Below are positions 34,939 to 42,934 of a DNA stretch of 64,000 nucleotides, in pieces. The stretch is taken from NCBI RefSeq assembly GCF_000023125.1, contig NC_013037.1, forward strand, positions 2,604,001 through 2,668,000. The letters are read 5' to 3'. Within the stretch, counting starts at the first letter, position 1. The number at the start of each line of letters is the position of its first letter. The DNA is from Dyadobacter fermentans DSM 18053. GTDB taxonomy: Bacteria > Bacteroidota > Bacteroidia > Cytophagales > Spirosomataceae. The notes beneath the pieces were generated by a model, which ran no database searches, was not told where the DNA came from, and saw only the letters and a list, made by a program, of their open reading frames with translations. The position numbers were made by a program, and so were the translations under genes.

Positions 34939-35502
34939 ATGAAAAAGAAACTACCTCCTCTTATCTGGCTCATTATCATTATTTTATGTGCCATTATTTG
35001 TGCTTGCGAAGGTCCCGATGGCGAAACCGGCGCGACTGGCCCGGCAGGGCCTCAGGGGCCACAGGGCACCCAGGGTGTGCAAGGAGTGCCGGGCGCAGCC
35101 AATGTGATCGTTTCGCCCTGGGTGAAAGTGGCCGATTCCGCCTGGACGCCCAACCGCGACTCGACCTATTTCCTGGTTTCGCTCAAAGACGAGCGCATTA
35201 CGCGCAAGGTGCTCGACAGTTGCCTGGTGGTGGCCTATTACCGCAATTTCGGGCGGACGGCCGTCGTGTTCCAGCTCCCGTCGGTGACCGCCGAGCTCAG
35301 TCTGGGCTTCTACATGCAGTTTTTGAACAATGAGGGCACGGCCAACTTCGACCTGACGTATTTTGAACCGCGGAAAGAGCCCATTGACTTCGACCTGGAA
35401 TTCCGCTGGATCATTGTCCCACCGGGCACCGGCGGACGCACGAAAGCGACCGACTGGCGGGATTACGAAAAAGTGCGTTCGGAGCTCGGATTGGGGGATT
35501 AA
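34939..35502 (+). CDS. Lipoprotein with short collagen-like repeat
   Basis: 187 residues. Signal peptide with lipobox (IILCAIICAC, Cys 23) followed immediately by about nine Gly-X-Y triplets (GPDGETGATGPAGPQGPQ, then GTQGVQGVPG). Then comes a beta-rich domain of about 130 residues (VIVSPWVKVADSAWT to DWRDYEKVRSELGL). This architecture is common in Bacteroidota surface lipoproteins. The triplets are too few for a long triple helix but could trimerise the protein. It is divergent from the phosphatase gene; function unknown. Confidence 0.8.
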   Translation: MKKKLPPLIWLIIIILCAIICACEGPDGETGATGPAGPQGPQGTQGVQGVPGAANVIVSPWVKVADSAWTPNRDSTYFLVSLKDERITRKVLDSCLVVAYYRNFGRTAVVFQLPSVTAELSLGFYMQFLNNEGTANFDLTYFEPRKEPIDFDLEFRWIIVPPGTGGRTKATDWRDYEKVRSELGLGD

Positions 35503-35577
35503 TGGGCCATACCGGCTTATCAAGAATCGGTATAAATCCAAATTTCTATCCTTGGAGCACAAAAAGACGACGACCCG

Positions 35578-35608
35578 TTGAATCCTTCTCAGAAGCTGCG
35601 TATGTTTG
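35578..35608 (+). promoter_or_regulatory. Promoter of the 160-residue RHH-like gene
   Basis: TTG (35578-35580), 20-nt spacer, TATGTTTG (35601-35608): a consensus Bacteroidota promoter, with the start of transcription expected 15-20 nt before the ATG at 35634. Confidence 0.6.
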
Positions 35609-35633
35609 ACTGGACGCTATCTGGAACGGGTTT

Positions 35634-36116
35634 ATGGTGAAGCAAAAAGTCTATCGGAAACACATACAACTTACTGAATTTCAAATTAAAAGACTTTACG
35701 AACTAAGTGAGTTCGACGGCGTCGACCCGGCGGAGCATGCTATGCGCGCCATTGACGCCTATCTGAAAAATAAAAAGACGGAAGTCCCTTCGAAAGGCCA
35801 GGCCCAGATCCGCACGAAGGTGAGGGACCAAAGCAAGGATCCGCAGATCGAAGGCGCCGTGTGGCTATCCGGCACCGTAAACCAGTACGAGTTTTCGGCA
35901 CTGATCCTTAAAACACCGGCCAAAACGGCCATGGAAAAGGGGCGGATCTCCAAACTGTCGATCTGGGACCCGGCTGTGCGAAAGGCTACCAACAACTTCA
36001 TCGGAGCGTGCATCGTGAATTACGATCGCGGCTGGGACATCCGGCCAAGCCGCCGCGCCGAGATTTACTACCACCCTGTAAAGGCAATGCTCGACGATTT
36101 CATCAATCAGCACTGA
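35634..36116 (+). CDS. Unknown protein, RHH-like N-terminus plus phage-type small domain
   Basis: 160 residues. The first about 45 (HIQLTEFQIKRLYELSEF, then an amphipathic helix AEHAMRAIDAYLK) resemble a ribbon-helix-helix DNA-binding unit. After a basic linker, residues 75-130 (VWLSGTVNQYEFSALILK, MEKGRISKLSIWD, NYDRGWDI) resemble a small domain seen in phage and mobile-element proteins of unknown function (I believe DUF7678; not checked). It has its own consensus promoter and is convergent with a small membrane protein gene. Possible DNA-binding regulator or domesticated phage protein. Confidence 0.6.
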   Translation: MVKQKVYRKHIQLTEFQIKRLYELSEFDGVDPAEHAMRAIDAYLKNKKTEVPSKGQAQIRTKVRDQSKDPQIEGAVWLSGTVNQYEFSALILKTPAKTAMEKGRISKLSIWDPAVRKATNNFIGACIVNYDRGWDIRPSRRAEIYYHPVKAMLDDFINQH

Positions 36117-36126
36117 CCGTCAGTGC
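36110..36126. repeat. Inverted repeat over convergent stop codons
   Basis: GCACTGAC (36110-36117), one base, GTCAGTGC (36119-36126). The two stop codons of the convergent genes lie within the arms. No T-run follows on either strand, so a terminator role is uncertain. Confidence 0.35.
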
Positions 36127-36323
36127 GCACGTAGCGTGAGGTAAGCCACAATGAACGCGAGGAGGGCCACAATAGGCCCCAGGATGAACGCGCTCGTCAT
36201 AGTGGCTTCCATCGACCTGTCGTGCTGGTTGGACGACCATTTCATGATCAGAAAATAACCGCCGACTGCGGCAATCAGGTACGCCGCAAACGCAATCAGG
36301 AGGGAGAGCAGGAAAACTTTCAT
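36120..36323 (-). CDS. Small two-pass membrane protein, unknown
   Basis: 67 residues from ATG 36323 (MKVFLLSLLIAFAAYLIAAV). Two hydrophobic helices (about 2-24 and 42-64) are separated by a polar loop (KWSSNQHDRSMEATM). A longer in-frame reading to 36431 overlaps the divergent kinase start and has no resemblance to a leader. No family recognised. It faces away from the histidine kinase with a 73-bp gap. Confidence 0.6.
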   Translation of the reverse strand: MKVFLLSLLIAFAAYLIAAVGGYFLIMKWSSNQHDRSMEATMTSAFILGPIVALLAFIVAYLTLRAH

Positions 36324-36396
36324 GAAGCGGAAGTTTAGGTTATCCGGAACCCGGCACCTAAATTTACTCATCCACCTGCTACTTCGCGCTGAAAAA

Positions 36397-37641
36397 ATGG
36401 TACAACAGGACGACTTTTTATTTGCCGACATTGAACGGGTAAATCAAATACCCATTGTCAAAACCATGTTGGAAGTAATTTGTCGATCCACCGGCATGGG
36501 CTTCGCGGCGGTGGCACGGGTAACGGAAGACCGCTGGATCGCATGCAGCGTGCAGGACGAAATCGGATTTGGCCTCACACCGGGCGACGAACTGGAAATC
36601 GGTACGACGATCTGCAATGAGATCCGCGCCAGCGGCGAGGCCGTGGTGATCGACCATGTGGATGAAAGCGAATCTTACTGCGGCCATCCCACCCCGCGGA
36701 TGTACGGTTTCAAAAGCTACATCTCCCTCCCAATAAGGCTCAAAAGCGGTGAATTTTTCGGCACACTCTGCGCGATAGACCCCAAGCCCAACCAGCTTCA
36801 AAACCCGCGCGTGATGGGCATGTTCCACCTTTTTGCGGAGCTGCTCGCATTCCATCTCGACAACATCCGGCTCATGGAACGCACGCACACCGCCATGCAG
36901 GACCTGGCCGCTCAACTGGTTGCTTCCAATGATGAAAACCGGCAGTACCGTCATATTTCGAGCCATAATTTGCAGGAACCGCTCCGTAAGCTACGGGTTT
37001 TCAGCGATATGCTCGTTAACGCCACCGATCGCAACGAGGCTGAAAAAGCGAAGGAGTTCGCGGTGAAAATCCGCACGAGCGCACAGCAGTTTTCCATGAT
37101 GATCAAAGACTTGTCCGATTTTTCCGGATTGACCAGCAAGAGCAGTTTTGCCGACGTCCGCCTGGATCGTGTAGTCGCCGACGTTATGGCCCAGCTCAGC
37201 CCGCAGATCGAACACCGTAGCATTGAAATAGAAACCCTTCGCCTGCCCACGGTGATGGCTGTTCCCGAGCAAATGGAGCAGCTTTTTTACCAGTTGCTGC
37301 ACAATGCGGTCAAATTTGCGGGGCACGACGAGCCGCCGCGCATCCGCATTTCGAGCCGGGAAATGGCGCTGCACGAAATCGAAGACCTGCTGCGCGAGCC
37401 GCTACAAATGGCTTATGCCGAGATCCGGGTGGAGGACAATGGCGTCGGAATCGAAGATTCACAGCTCGAAAAGGTGTTCGATATATTCGCAAGGCTTCCC
37501 ACGGGGGCATTCGGGCAGGGCGAAGGCGTAGGCCTGGCCTATTGCCGCAAGATCGTCCGCAATCACAAGGGCATTATCAAAGCCGAGGCGAACCCGGGGA
37601 AAGGCACGACATTTGTGATTACGCTCCCATTGTTCAACTGA
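36397..37641 (+). CDS. Orphan GAF-domain sensor histidine kinase
   Basis: 414 residues from ATG 36397 (MVQQDDFLFADIERVNQIPI). Residues about 15-155 are a GAF domain (FAAVARVTEDRWIACSVQDE, SYISLPIRLKSGEFFGTLCA) with no visible chromophore Cys. A coiled linker leads to the dimerisation/phospho-acceptor helix (YRHISSHNLQEPLRKLRVFS), where the usual HDLQEPLR reads HNLQEPLR. The ATPase domain has LFYQLLHNAVKFAG (N box), VEDNGVGIED (G1), FARLPTGAFGQGEGVGLAYC (F/G2) and GKGTTFVITLPL. No transmembrane segment, so cytoplasmic. No response regulator is nearby; the next gene (6 bp on) is exonuclease III. Confidence 0.88.
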   Translation: MVQQDDFLFADIERVNQIPIVKTMLEVICRSTGMGFAAVARVTEDRWIACSVQDEIGFGLTPGDELEIGTTICNEIRASGEAVVIDHVDESESYCGHPTPRMYGFKSYISLPIRLKSGEFFGTLCAIDPKPNQLQNPRVMGMFHLFAELLAFHLDNIRLMERTHTAMQDLAAQLVASNDENRQYRHISSHNLQEPLRKLRVFSDMLVNATDRNEAEKAKEFAVKIRTSAQQFSMMIKDLSDFSGLTSKSSFADVRLDRVVADVMAQLSPQIEHRSIEIETLRLPTVMAVPEQMEQLFYQLLHNAVKFAGHDEPPRIRISSREMALHEIEDLLREPLQMAYAEIRVEDNGVGIEDSQLEKVFDIFARLPTGAFGQGEGVGLAYCRKIVRNHKGIIKAEANPGKGTTFVITLPLFN

Positions 37642-37647
37642 AAACCG

Positions 37648-38430
37648 ATGAATGCGATGAGGATTGCCACTTATAATGTGAATGGTGTAAACGGGCGCCT
37701 GCCGGTGCTGCTTCGCTGGCTGACAGAGACCACGCCCGACGTCGTTTGTTTGCAGGAGCTGAAAGCGCCGCAGGAAAAATTCCCCGAACAAGCCATCCTG
37801 GAAGCCGGCTACAAGGCAATATGGCATGGACAGAAGAGCTGGAACGGCGTTGCGATCCTTTCGCGCGGCGATATACCTGCCGAAATCCGGCGTGTGCTGC
37901 CCGGTGATCCTGAGGATGCCCACAGCCGCTATATCGAAGCCGAGATCGGCGGATTGACCGTCGGCGGGCTCTACCTGCCCAACGGCAACCCCGCGCCCGG
38001 GCCGAAATTCGACTACAAACTCCGCTGGTTCGACCGCCTGATCACCCACGCCCAGGGGCTGCTCGCTGCCGGGAAGCCCGTGCTGCTCACCGGCGATTTC
38101 AATGTAATGCCTACGGAGCTGGATGTTTACAAACCCGAAAGCTGGGTCGACGACGCCCTTTTTCGCCCCGAAACCCGCGCCGCATTTGCAAAACTGATGG
38201 ACCAGGGCTGGACCGACGCGATCAGAACCTTGTACCCGGACGAGAAGATCTACACGTTCTGGGATTATTTCCGCAATGCATTCGCCCGGAATGCCGGCCT
38301 GCGCATTGACCATTTTCTACTCAGCCCGAACCTCGCGCCGAGGCTCATCGCCGCCGGCGTGGACAAGCAGGTACGCGGCTGGGAGAAAACCAGCGACCAC
38401 GCGCCGGTTTGGATAGAATTAAAGGATTAG
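37648..38430 (+). CDS. xthA: Exodeoxyribonuclease III / AP endonuclease
   Basis: 260 residues, full-length member of the ExoIII group: RIATYNVNGVNGR, VVCLQELKAPQEKFP (metal Glu), WNGVAILSR, GLYLPNGNP, TGDFNVMPTELDVY (Asp/Asn), LRIDHFLLSPNLA, and KTSDHAPVW (catalytic His near the end). Repairs abasic sites and 3'-blocked ends. ATG 37657 (MRIATYN) is an alternative start, closer to the family's usual N-terminus. It follows the kinase by 6 bp, so the two may share a transcript. Confidence 0.93.
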   Translation: MNAMRIATYNVNGVNGRLPVLLRWLTETTPDVVCLQELKAPQEKFPEQAILEAGYKAIWHGQKSWNGVAILSRGDIPAEIRRVLPGDPEDAHSRYIEAEIGGLTVGGLYLPNGNPAPGPKFDYKLRWFDRLITHAQGLLAAGKPVLLTGDFNVMPTELDVYKPESWVDDALFRPETRAAFAKLMDQGWTDAIRTLYPDEKIYTFWDYFRNAFARNAGLRIDHFLLSPNLAPRLIAAGVDKQVRGWEKTSDHAPVWIELKD

Positions 38431-38532
38431 CGGCCGCTCGGCATTGCCGGTGTCAGGCTGATAATTTACAGCAAAATATGCGCGTAGATCGCAGCAGTTC
38501 GGGCCTTTTAGCTCAATACAAAACGTCCTCCC

Positions 38533-39252
38533 ATGAAAACCCAGCTCTTTCGGGCGATCTGCTCGCTACTCGTTGCATGCCCGGCCCTGGCCTGGTCGCA
38601 GACACCCAAGGTGTTCAGAGTGAAAGCGGGCGAATATCCCGACAAGGTCATTCCCTACGCCGACCGGTATCAGTTCAGCCAGTTCAAACCCGGTAAAGCC
38701 GAGTTTTCGAACGGGCGTGTGGCGCAGGCTAATTTCAATTACAACTATGTTGGCGGGCATATTTTCTTTGTCGACTATAAGCGCGATACCCTCGAAATCA
38801 TCGACAAAGAACTGCTTAAAAACCTTTCGATCGGCGATAAATCGTACCGGTTCGACAAGCGGTGGGGATATTGCGAAGTAGTGCAAACATTCAGCCGTGC
38901 AAGCCTCGGCAAGCGGGAGGTCTTGGCGAGGATCGGCACCGAAAAGGGCGGCCCCTACGGCATTTCCTACACGGCGTCTTCGGTCACAACTTATCGTTCG
39001 TATTCCAGCGATCAGGCGGCGACAAGCAAAAAGCTCAATGCCGATGCCGAAATCCTGCTCACCTACCGCTCCCTTTACTACCTGATCGACAATAACAACC
39101 GGTTTTACATCACCACTCCGGCAAACGTCCGAAAGCTGTACCCGGCCCATAAAAAGGAGATCGATCAATATCTGAAAACTCACCCTGTCGATTTTGCCAA
39201 AGAGCAGGACGTCCTACGCCTCCTGGCGCATTGTGACGCGATTTCAGGTTGA
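38533..39252 (+). CDS. Exported protein of unknown function
   Basis: 239 residues with a signal peptide (MKTQLFRAICSLLVACPALA, cleavage near WSQ). The mature part is mixed alpha/beta: DRYQFSQFKPGKAEFSNGRV, FNYNYVGGHIFFVDYKRDTL, SYRFDKRWGYCEVVQTFSRA, then RSLYYLIDNNNRFYITTPAN and a helical end with HKKEIDQYLKTHPVDFAKEQ. I recognise no family. The pattern of a small beta-barrel followed by helices recurs in uncharacterised Bacteroidota periplasmic proteins. Confidence 0.7.
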   Translation: MKTQLFRAICSLLVACPALAWSQTPKVFRVKAGEYPDKVIPYADRYQFSQFKPGKAEFSNGRVAQANFNYNYVGGHIFFVDYKRDTLEIIDKELLKNLSIGDKSYRFDKRWGYCEVVQTFSRASLGKREVLARIGTEKGGPYGISYTASSVTTYRSYSSDQAATSKKLNADAEILLTYRSLYYLIDNNNRFYITTPANVRKLYPAHKKEIDQYLKTHPVDFAKEQDVLRLLAHCDAISG

Positions 39253-39311
39253 TTTCGCAACGATCGGCGGCATTCATGTGTCTATGCGAATACAAACTTA
39301 AAATCGCCGAT

Positions 39312-40310
39312 ATGAGAAGGACCCTTCCTGCCATTATCCTGCTTCTGGTCGCCGGCTGCTGGCCTCCGGGAATGGACCCGGATAGAAAAGACGGCAAGTT
39401 TTTATCCGACGTCGTCAATCTGGAAGAGTTCAATTCCGAGTATGACGACTATAACTCCGATCTGCCGTCCAATCGGTATGGCGAAACGCATTTGGTATTT
39501 TCCTCCAAAAGAGAGAGGAAGGATTTGCTGAACCTCGTGTACTTCCCGGCATTCATGGAGTACGACAAAGGGCTTCAACTCAAAAAAGGCACCGAGCGCG
39601 CGGGCGGAGATTACCATGAAAGCTTTTCGGGTGCCGCGCAGCTGATCAACAAGGCAAACGGCAATTTTAATGTGTATGGCCCGCGCCTGATGTCGCACTA
39701 CCGCGATTACACATCCGTTGGAAACACAAAAAGTCTGTGGCTGTTTTATGCCGACGACGCGTCCGGCGATATGGACATCAAATACGTCCAAAAAGGAGAC
39801 GAAGCGCCCGCACCCGTGCAATACCTCAATTCCCCGGCCGACGATGCGTATCCGACGATTTCATTTATGGGAGATAAAATCTACTTCTGCTCCAACCGCG
39901 ACGGCAATTTCGATATTTTCGAAGTAACGATCCCGCGAGACGAACGTGAGGAAATTACGCTGGAAAGCCTGGTTAACCCTTCCAAATACGAAATCCGAAA
40001 GATGGACGAACTATCGGGGGCCTACAACGACAAGTGCCCTTACCTGTACGACAACGTAATGGTGTTTGTGTCCGACCGTCCCGGTGGGCAGGGCGGCGAG
40101 GACATTTACTACTCCGAATACATCGACGGCAAATGGTCGGCGCCGGTCAATGCGGGCCCGCGGATCAACACCGCCCACAATGAATACCGCCCCATTCTCC
40201 CCAGCTTGCCCAATTTCAATTACCACCTGATGATCTTCTCCTCCAACCGCCCTGGCGGCAAGGGTGGCTACGACCTCTATATGACCGGGTTGAAAGAACG
40301 ACGGTGGTAG
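39312..40310 (+). CDS. PD40/TolB-like beta-propeller lipoprotein
   Basis: 332 residues from ATG 39312; lipobox LLLVAGC (Cys about 17). Three clear PD40-type blades: IYFCSNRDGNFDIFEV, VMVFVSDRPGGQGGEDIYYS and LMIFSSNRPGGKGGYDLYMT, with an earlier weaker LWLFYADDASGDMDIKYV. It resembles periplasmic TolB/OmpA-associated propellers, but no OmpA or TPR gene is next to it. Probably binds a partner protein or cell-wall component. Confidence 0.8.
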   Translation: MRRTLPAIILLLVAGCWPPGMDPDRKDGKFLSDVVNLEEFNSEYDDYNSDLPSNRYGETHLVFSSKRERKDLLNLVYFPAFMEYDKGLQLKKGTERAGGDYHESFSGAAQLINKANGNFNVYGPRLMSHYRDYTSVGNTKSLWLFYADDASGDMDIKYVQKGDEAPAPVQYLNSPADDAYPTISFMGDKIYFCSNRDGNFDIFEVTIPRDEREEITLESLVNPSKYEIRKMDELSGAYNDKCPYLYDNVMVFVSDRPGGQGGEDIYYSEYIDGKWSAPVNAGPRINTAHNEYRPILPSLPNFNYHLMIFSSNRPGGKGGYDLYMTGLKERRW

Positions 40311-40356
40311 GTGTAAGTCAACACTTTTTGCATGTTGATACGAAATGCATTGGGAT

Positions 40357-40372
40357 TTTGTAAATTTGTAAA
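40357..40372 (+). promoter_or_regulatory. Candidate promoter and tandem repeat of the small ORF/GNAT pair
   Basis: TAAATTTG at 40361-40368 fits the -7 consensus, 52 nt before the ATG at 40420; a TTG lies 23 nt upstream, slightly far. The same bases form a perfect tandem repeat, TTTGTAAA twice (40357-40372), which could bind a regulator, for example an autoregulating antitoxin. Confidence 0.45.
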
Positions 40373-40419
40373 AACTCGCGTTCCAAAACACTGAATTCAT
40401 CTATCCAAAATCTTACAAG

Positions 40420-40587
40420 ATGAAATATTCAGGCGACACCGTTTCTAAACCGGTTACTGGGCGCGAGGCCGAAGCTCTCTCACAAGCCATCAAAACAGGC
40501 GGCTATCTGGCCAATGAGCAAGCCTGGGCCACGATTCACCGGATCACCAACCGTATCAAAAAACACAAGTCAGACAGCCGCAAGTAA
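40420..40587 (+). CDS. Small protein upstream of GNAT gene, possible antitoxin
   Basis: 55 residues: MKYSGDTVSKPVTGREAEAL, a helical middle (SQAIKTGGYLANEQAWATIH) and a basic tail (RITNRIKKHKSDSRK). The stop overlaps the ATG of the acetyltransferase (TAATG), so translation is coupled. Small size, basic character and coupling to a GNAT are what one expects of an antitoxin, but it shows no DUF1778/RHH resemblance. The coding call rests on frame, overlap and a promoter-like element. Confidence 0.6.
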   Translation: MKYSGDTVSKPVTGREAEALSQAIKTGGYLANEQAWATIHRITNRIKKHKSDSRK

Positions 40588-41180
40588 TGCCCTATCCCAA
40601 ATTTTCAGGGATAGATTTTTCCAAACACGATGTAATCGAATTCAACCCTGACCAACCCGACGTTGGAAAGGGTTTCCGTTGCGGTCGCGGGGAATTTGTA
40701 TCCTATATTAAAGGTGAAAAAATCCGGAACGAACTCAGGAGCTCGACCAGTAAATGCTGGCTTTTGAGTTGCCGGGACGGCCTTGCCGCTTACGTTACAC
40801 TACTGGCTGACAAGCTGACGATGGGAACGCCAATCCTGATCGACGAGGATGTCCGCTATACCACATTTCCTGCCGTCAAAGTGGGATGGCTGGCTGCCGA
40901 TCCCAGAGCAAAGGGCTCGGGAAGCCGCCTGATGGAATGGGCGATGGAATATGTCGTGTTGGAGCTGGTTCCAAGGCTGGGCATCAGATTTCTGACGGTG
41001 GATGCATTGTACGACGCAGACCTGCCGGGCCAGCCATACGACGCGTCCGGATTTTACTACAAACTCGGATTTCGCTTTACTAATCCCGACGAAGAAAATC
41101 CTCCGAGCGACGGTTTCAGAACTATGTATTTCGATCTGATGCCCCTCATTCAGCAAATAAATCAAGTCACGCAGCCCTAA
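40587..41180 (+). CDS. GNAT-family N-acetyltransferase
   Basis: 197 residues. The acetyl-CoA-binding core is visible: AVKVGWLAADPRAKGSGSRL (RxxGxG/A-type loop RAKGSGS), then MEWAMEYVVLELVPRLGIRF and the C-terminal SGFYYKLGFRF, the usual Tyr-containing GFYxxxGF end of the fold. The first about 75 residues are family-specific. Its coupling to a 55-residue basic protein resembles GNAT toxin-antitoxin loci, in which the enzyme acetylates charged tRNA; an ordinary small-molecule acetyltransferase is equally possible. Its stop overlaps the convergent ABC gene by 4 bp. Confidence 0.85.
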   Translation: MPYPKFSGIDFSKHDVIEFNPDQPDVGKGFRCGRGEFVSYIKGEKIRNELRSSTSKCWLLSCRDGLAAYVTLLADKLTMGTPILIDEDVRYTTFPAVKVGWLAADPRAKGSGSRLMEWAMEYVVLELVPRLGIRFLTVDALYDADLPGQPYDASGFYYKLGFRFTNPDEENPPSDGFRTMYFDLMPLIQQINQVTQP

Positions 41181-42934
41181 CTAGCCCGATTCCCTTTCAA
41201 CAGCATCCCCATCGCGTCGTCCAGCGAGCCGGCGCGGTTTACTTCGCCGGAGTTGACGAAGAAGATTTCGTCGGCGTTTTCGATGGTGTTCAGGCGGTGG
41301 GCGATGATTACCTGTGTGGTGGAAGCCGGAAGCTGTTTCAGGATGTCGCCGAGGAGCTTTTCGGTTACGGTGTCGATGTTGGCGGTGGCTTCGTCGAGGA
41401 TCAGGAGTTCGGGGCTGCGGAGGACGGCGCGCATGAATGCGATGAGCTGCTTTTGACCTAAACTGGTGCTGTCGCCTGTGGCGGAGACTTTGGTTTCCAG
41501 CCCGTTTTCGAAAAGGGCCAGTATTTCGCCCAGGTTCGCATTCCGGATCACCTGTTCGAGCTGGTCGTTGGAGTAATTTGTGAGATGCGCGTTGCCGTAA
41601 AGAATGTTTTCGCGGATGGTGCCGCTGAAAAGGAACGGTTCCTGCAATATGAAACCGATTTTCCGGCTGCGCTCTTCGGGGGTGTACGTGCGGATGTCGC
41701 GACCGTCGAGGAGGACGGTTCCTTCGCGCGGGTCGTACAGGCGGGCGATCAGCGAGGCGGTGGTCGTTTTGCCGCCACCCGTCGGGCCGATCAGTGCGTA
41801 TGTTTTGCCGCGTTCGAGCGTAAAATTGACGTCGTGCAGGATTTCGCGGCTGTCGTAACCGAACCGCACGTCGCGGAATTCCAGCAAAGCATTGCCCCGC
41901 CCATTGCCCGACCCGGATAGCGTCACCAGGTCTGTTTCCAGCGCGAGGATTTGCGAGACACGGTCCCAGCCGGCCATAGCCACCTGGAAGCTCGTCCACA
42001 ATGCCGCCAGCTGGCGCAATGGATTGTAAAAATTAACCGCATAGGCGAGGTAACTCACCAGCAACCCCACTGTAAACTCCCCGATACTGATCAGGTGAAT
42101 GCCATAGGCCAGCACCACAAGCTGCGCGAGATTGGAAAACAAAGAATAGGTTGGCAAAAAAACATTGTTCGCAAGGCCAGCCCGAATGGACGTGCGGTAA
42201 TTGTCGATGTTGGCAACCTGGAAACGCTGCCTGAAATAGTCGCGACGGTTGAATGCGATCACCACCTTAAAGTTGTTGAGGCTTTCCTGGATTTCGGCAC
42301 TCAACGCACCTGTGCTTTGAAGGTTCCGGGCATTCGTGGCCTTCACCCAGGGCGAGAGTATCAATGTAAAAACCAGGATCACCACCGCCGGCGCCAGCGT
42401 GGCCGAGCCTAGTTTGACATTAATCACCAGCAGAAAAATCCCCGCACCGAGCATCGTGAAAATGCTTCCCATAAACTGCATGAGCGATTGCGAGAAGAAT
42501 TGGTTCAGCTTATCGGTATCGTTGTTGACGCGCGAAATGAGGTCACCGGCTTTGTTTTGGTTAAAAAATGCGACCGGGAGCTGTTGTAGTTTGTTAAAAA
42601 TGGCGTTTCGGAGGGTAAAAAGAAGCCGCTGCCCTACTCCACCCATCAGCTTCGTCTGGGTGTAGGCCGTGGCCAGGCCGAGCAGGTACATAGCGAGCAA
42701 AATGCTGCCGAAAACCAGCAGACCGTGAAATTGCTTCGTGACCACATAGCGGTCGATCGCGTGGCCGATCAGGAATGGGCCGAACAGGTTCACGGCCGTA
42801 TTGAGCGTCATCGCGCACACGGCCAGTGCTAGGTTGCCCCTCTCGTGAGCAATCAGTTCCAGCAACTTGCCGAGCGCCTTCCAGGTGGAGGTTTTCTGCT
42901 GCTCCTCCGAAAGTTGGTTAAGATCGTACTTCAT
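41177..42934 (-). CDS. ABC exporter half-transporter, heterodimer subunit with catalytic Glu
   Basis: 585 residues from ATG 42934, overlapping the partner's stop by 17 bp. Six transmembrane helices (about 30-330), then the ATPase domain: Walker A GPTGGGKTT, Walker B LLILDEATANID with the catalytic Glu, H-loop IIAHRLNTIE. The signature motif is degenerate (TSLGQKQ in place of LSGGQ). This is the complement of the partner encoded just upstream, so together they make one consensus and one degenerate ATP site, as in heterodimeric multidrug or lipid exporters. Substrate unknown. Confidence 0.92.
   Translation of the reverse strand: MKYDLNQLSEEQQKTSTWKALGKLLELIAHERGNLALAVCAMTLNTAVNLFGPFLIGHAIDRYVVTKQFHGLLVFGSILLAMYLLGLATAYTQTKLMGGVGQRLLFTLRNAIFNKLQQLPVAFFNQNKAGDLISRVNNDTDKLNQFFSQSLMQFMGSIFTMLGAGIFLLVINVKLGSATLAPAVVILVFTLILSPWVKATNARNLQSTGALSAEIQESLNNFKVVIAFNRRDYFRQRFQVANIDNYRTSIRAGLANNVFLPTYSLFSNLAQLVVLAYGIHLISIGEFTVGLLVSYLAYAVNFYNPLRQLAALWTSFQVAMAGWDRVSQILALETDLVTLSGSGNGRGNALLEFRDVRFGYDSREILHDVNFTLERGKTYALIGPTGGGKTTTASLIARLYDPREGTVLLDGRDIRTYTPEERSRKIGFILQEPFLFSGTIRENILYGNAHLTNYSNDQLEQVIRNANLGEILALFENGLETKVSATGDSTSLGQKQLIAFMRAVLRSPELLILDEATANIDTVTEKLLGDILKQLPASTTQVIIAHRLNTIENADEIFFVNSGEVNRAGSLDDAMGMLLKGNRAS

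Noticed and set aside
35008..35098. Gly-X-Y repeat taken as a phage tail-fibre sign
   Set aside because: The repeat directly follows a lipobox and there are no phage genes around; collagen-like lipoproteins are common in Bacteroidota.
35509..35533. ATACCG/CGGTAT hairpin after the collagen-like lipoprotein gene
   Set aside because: Only a 6-bp stem with a 13-nt loop and no T-run; too weak to call a terminator.
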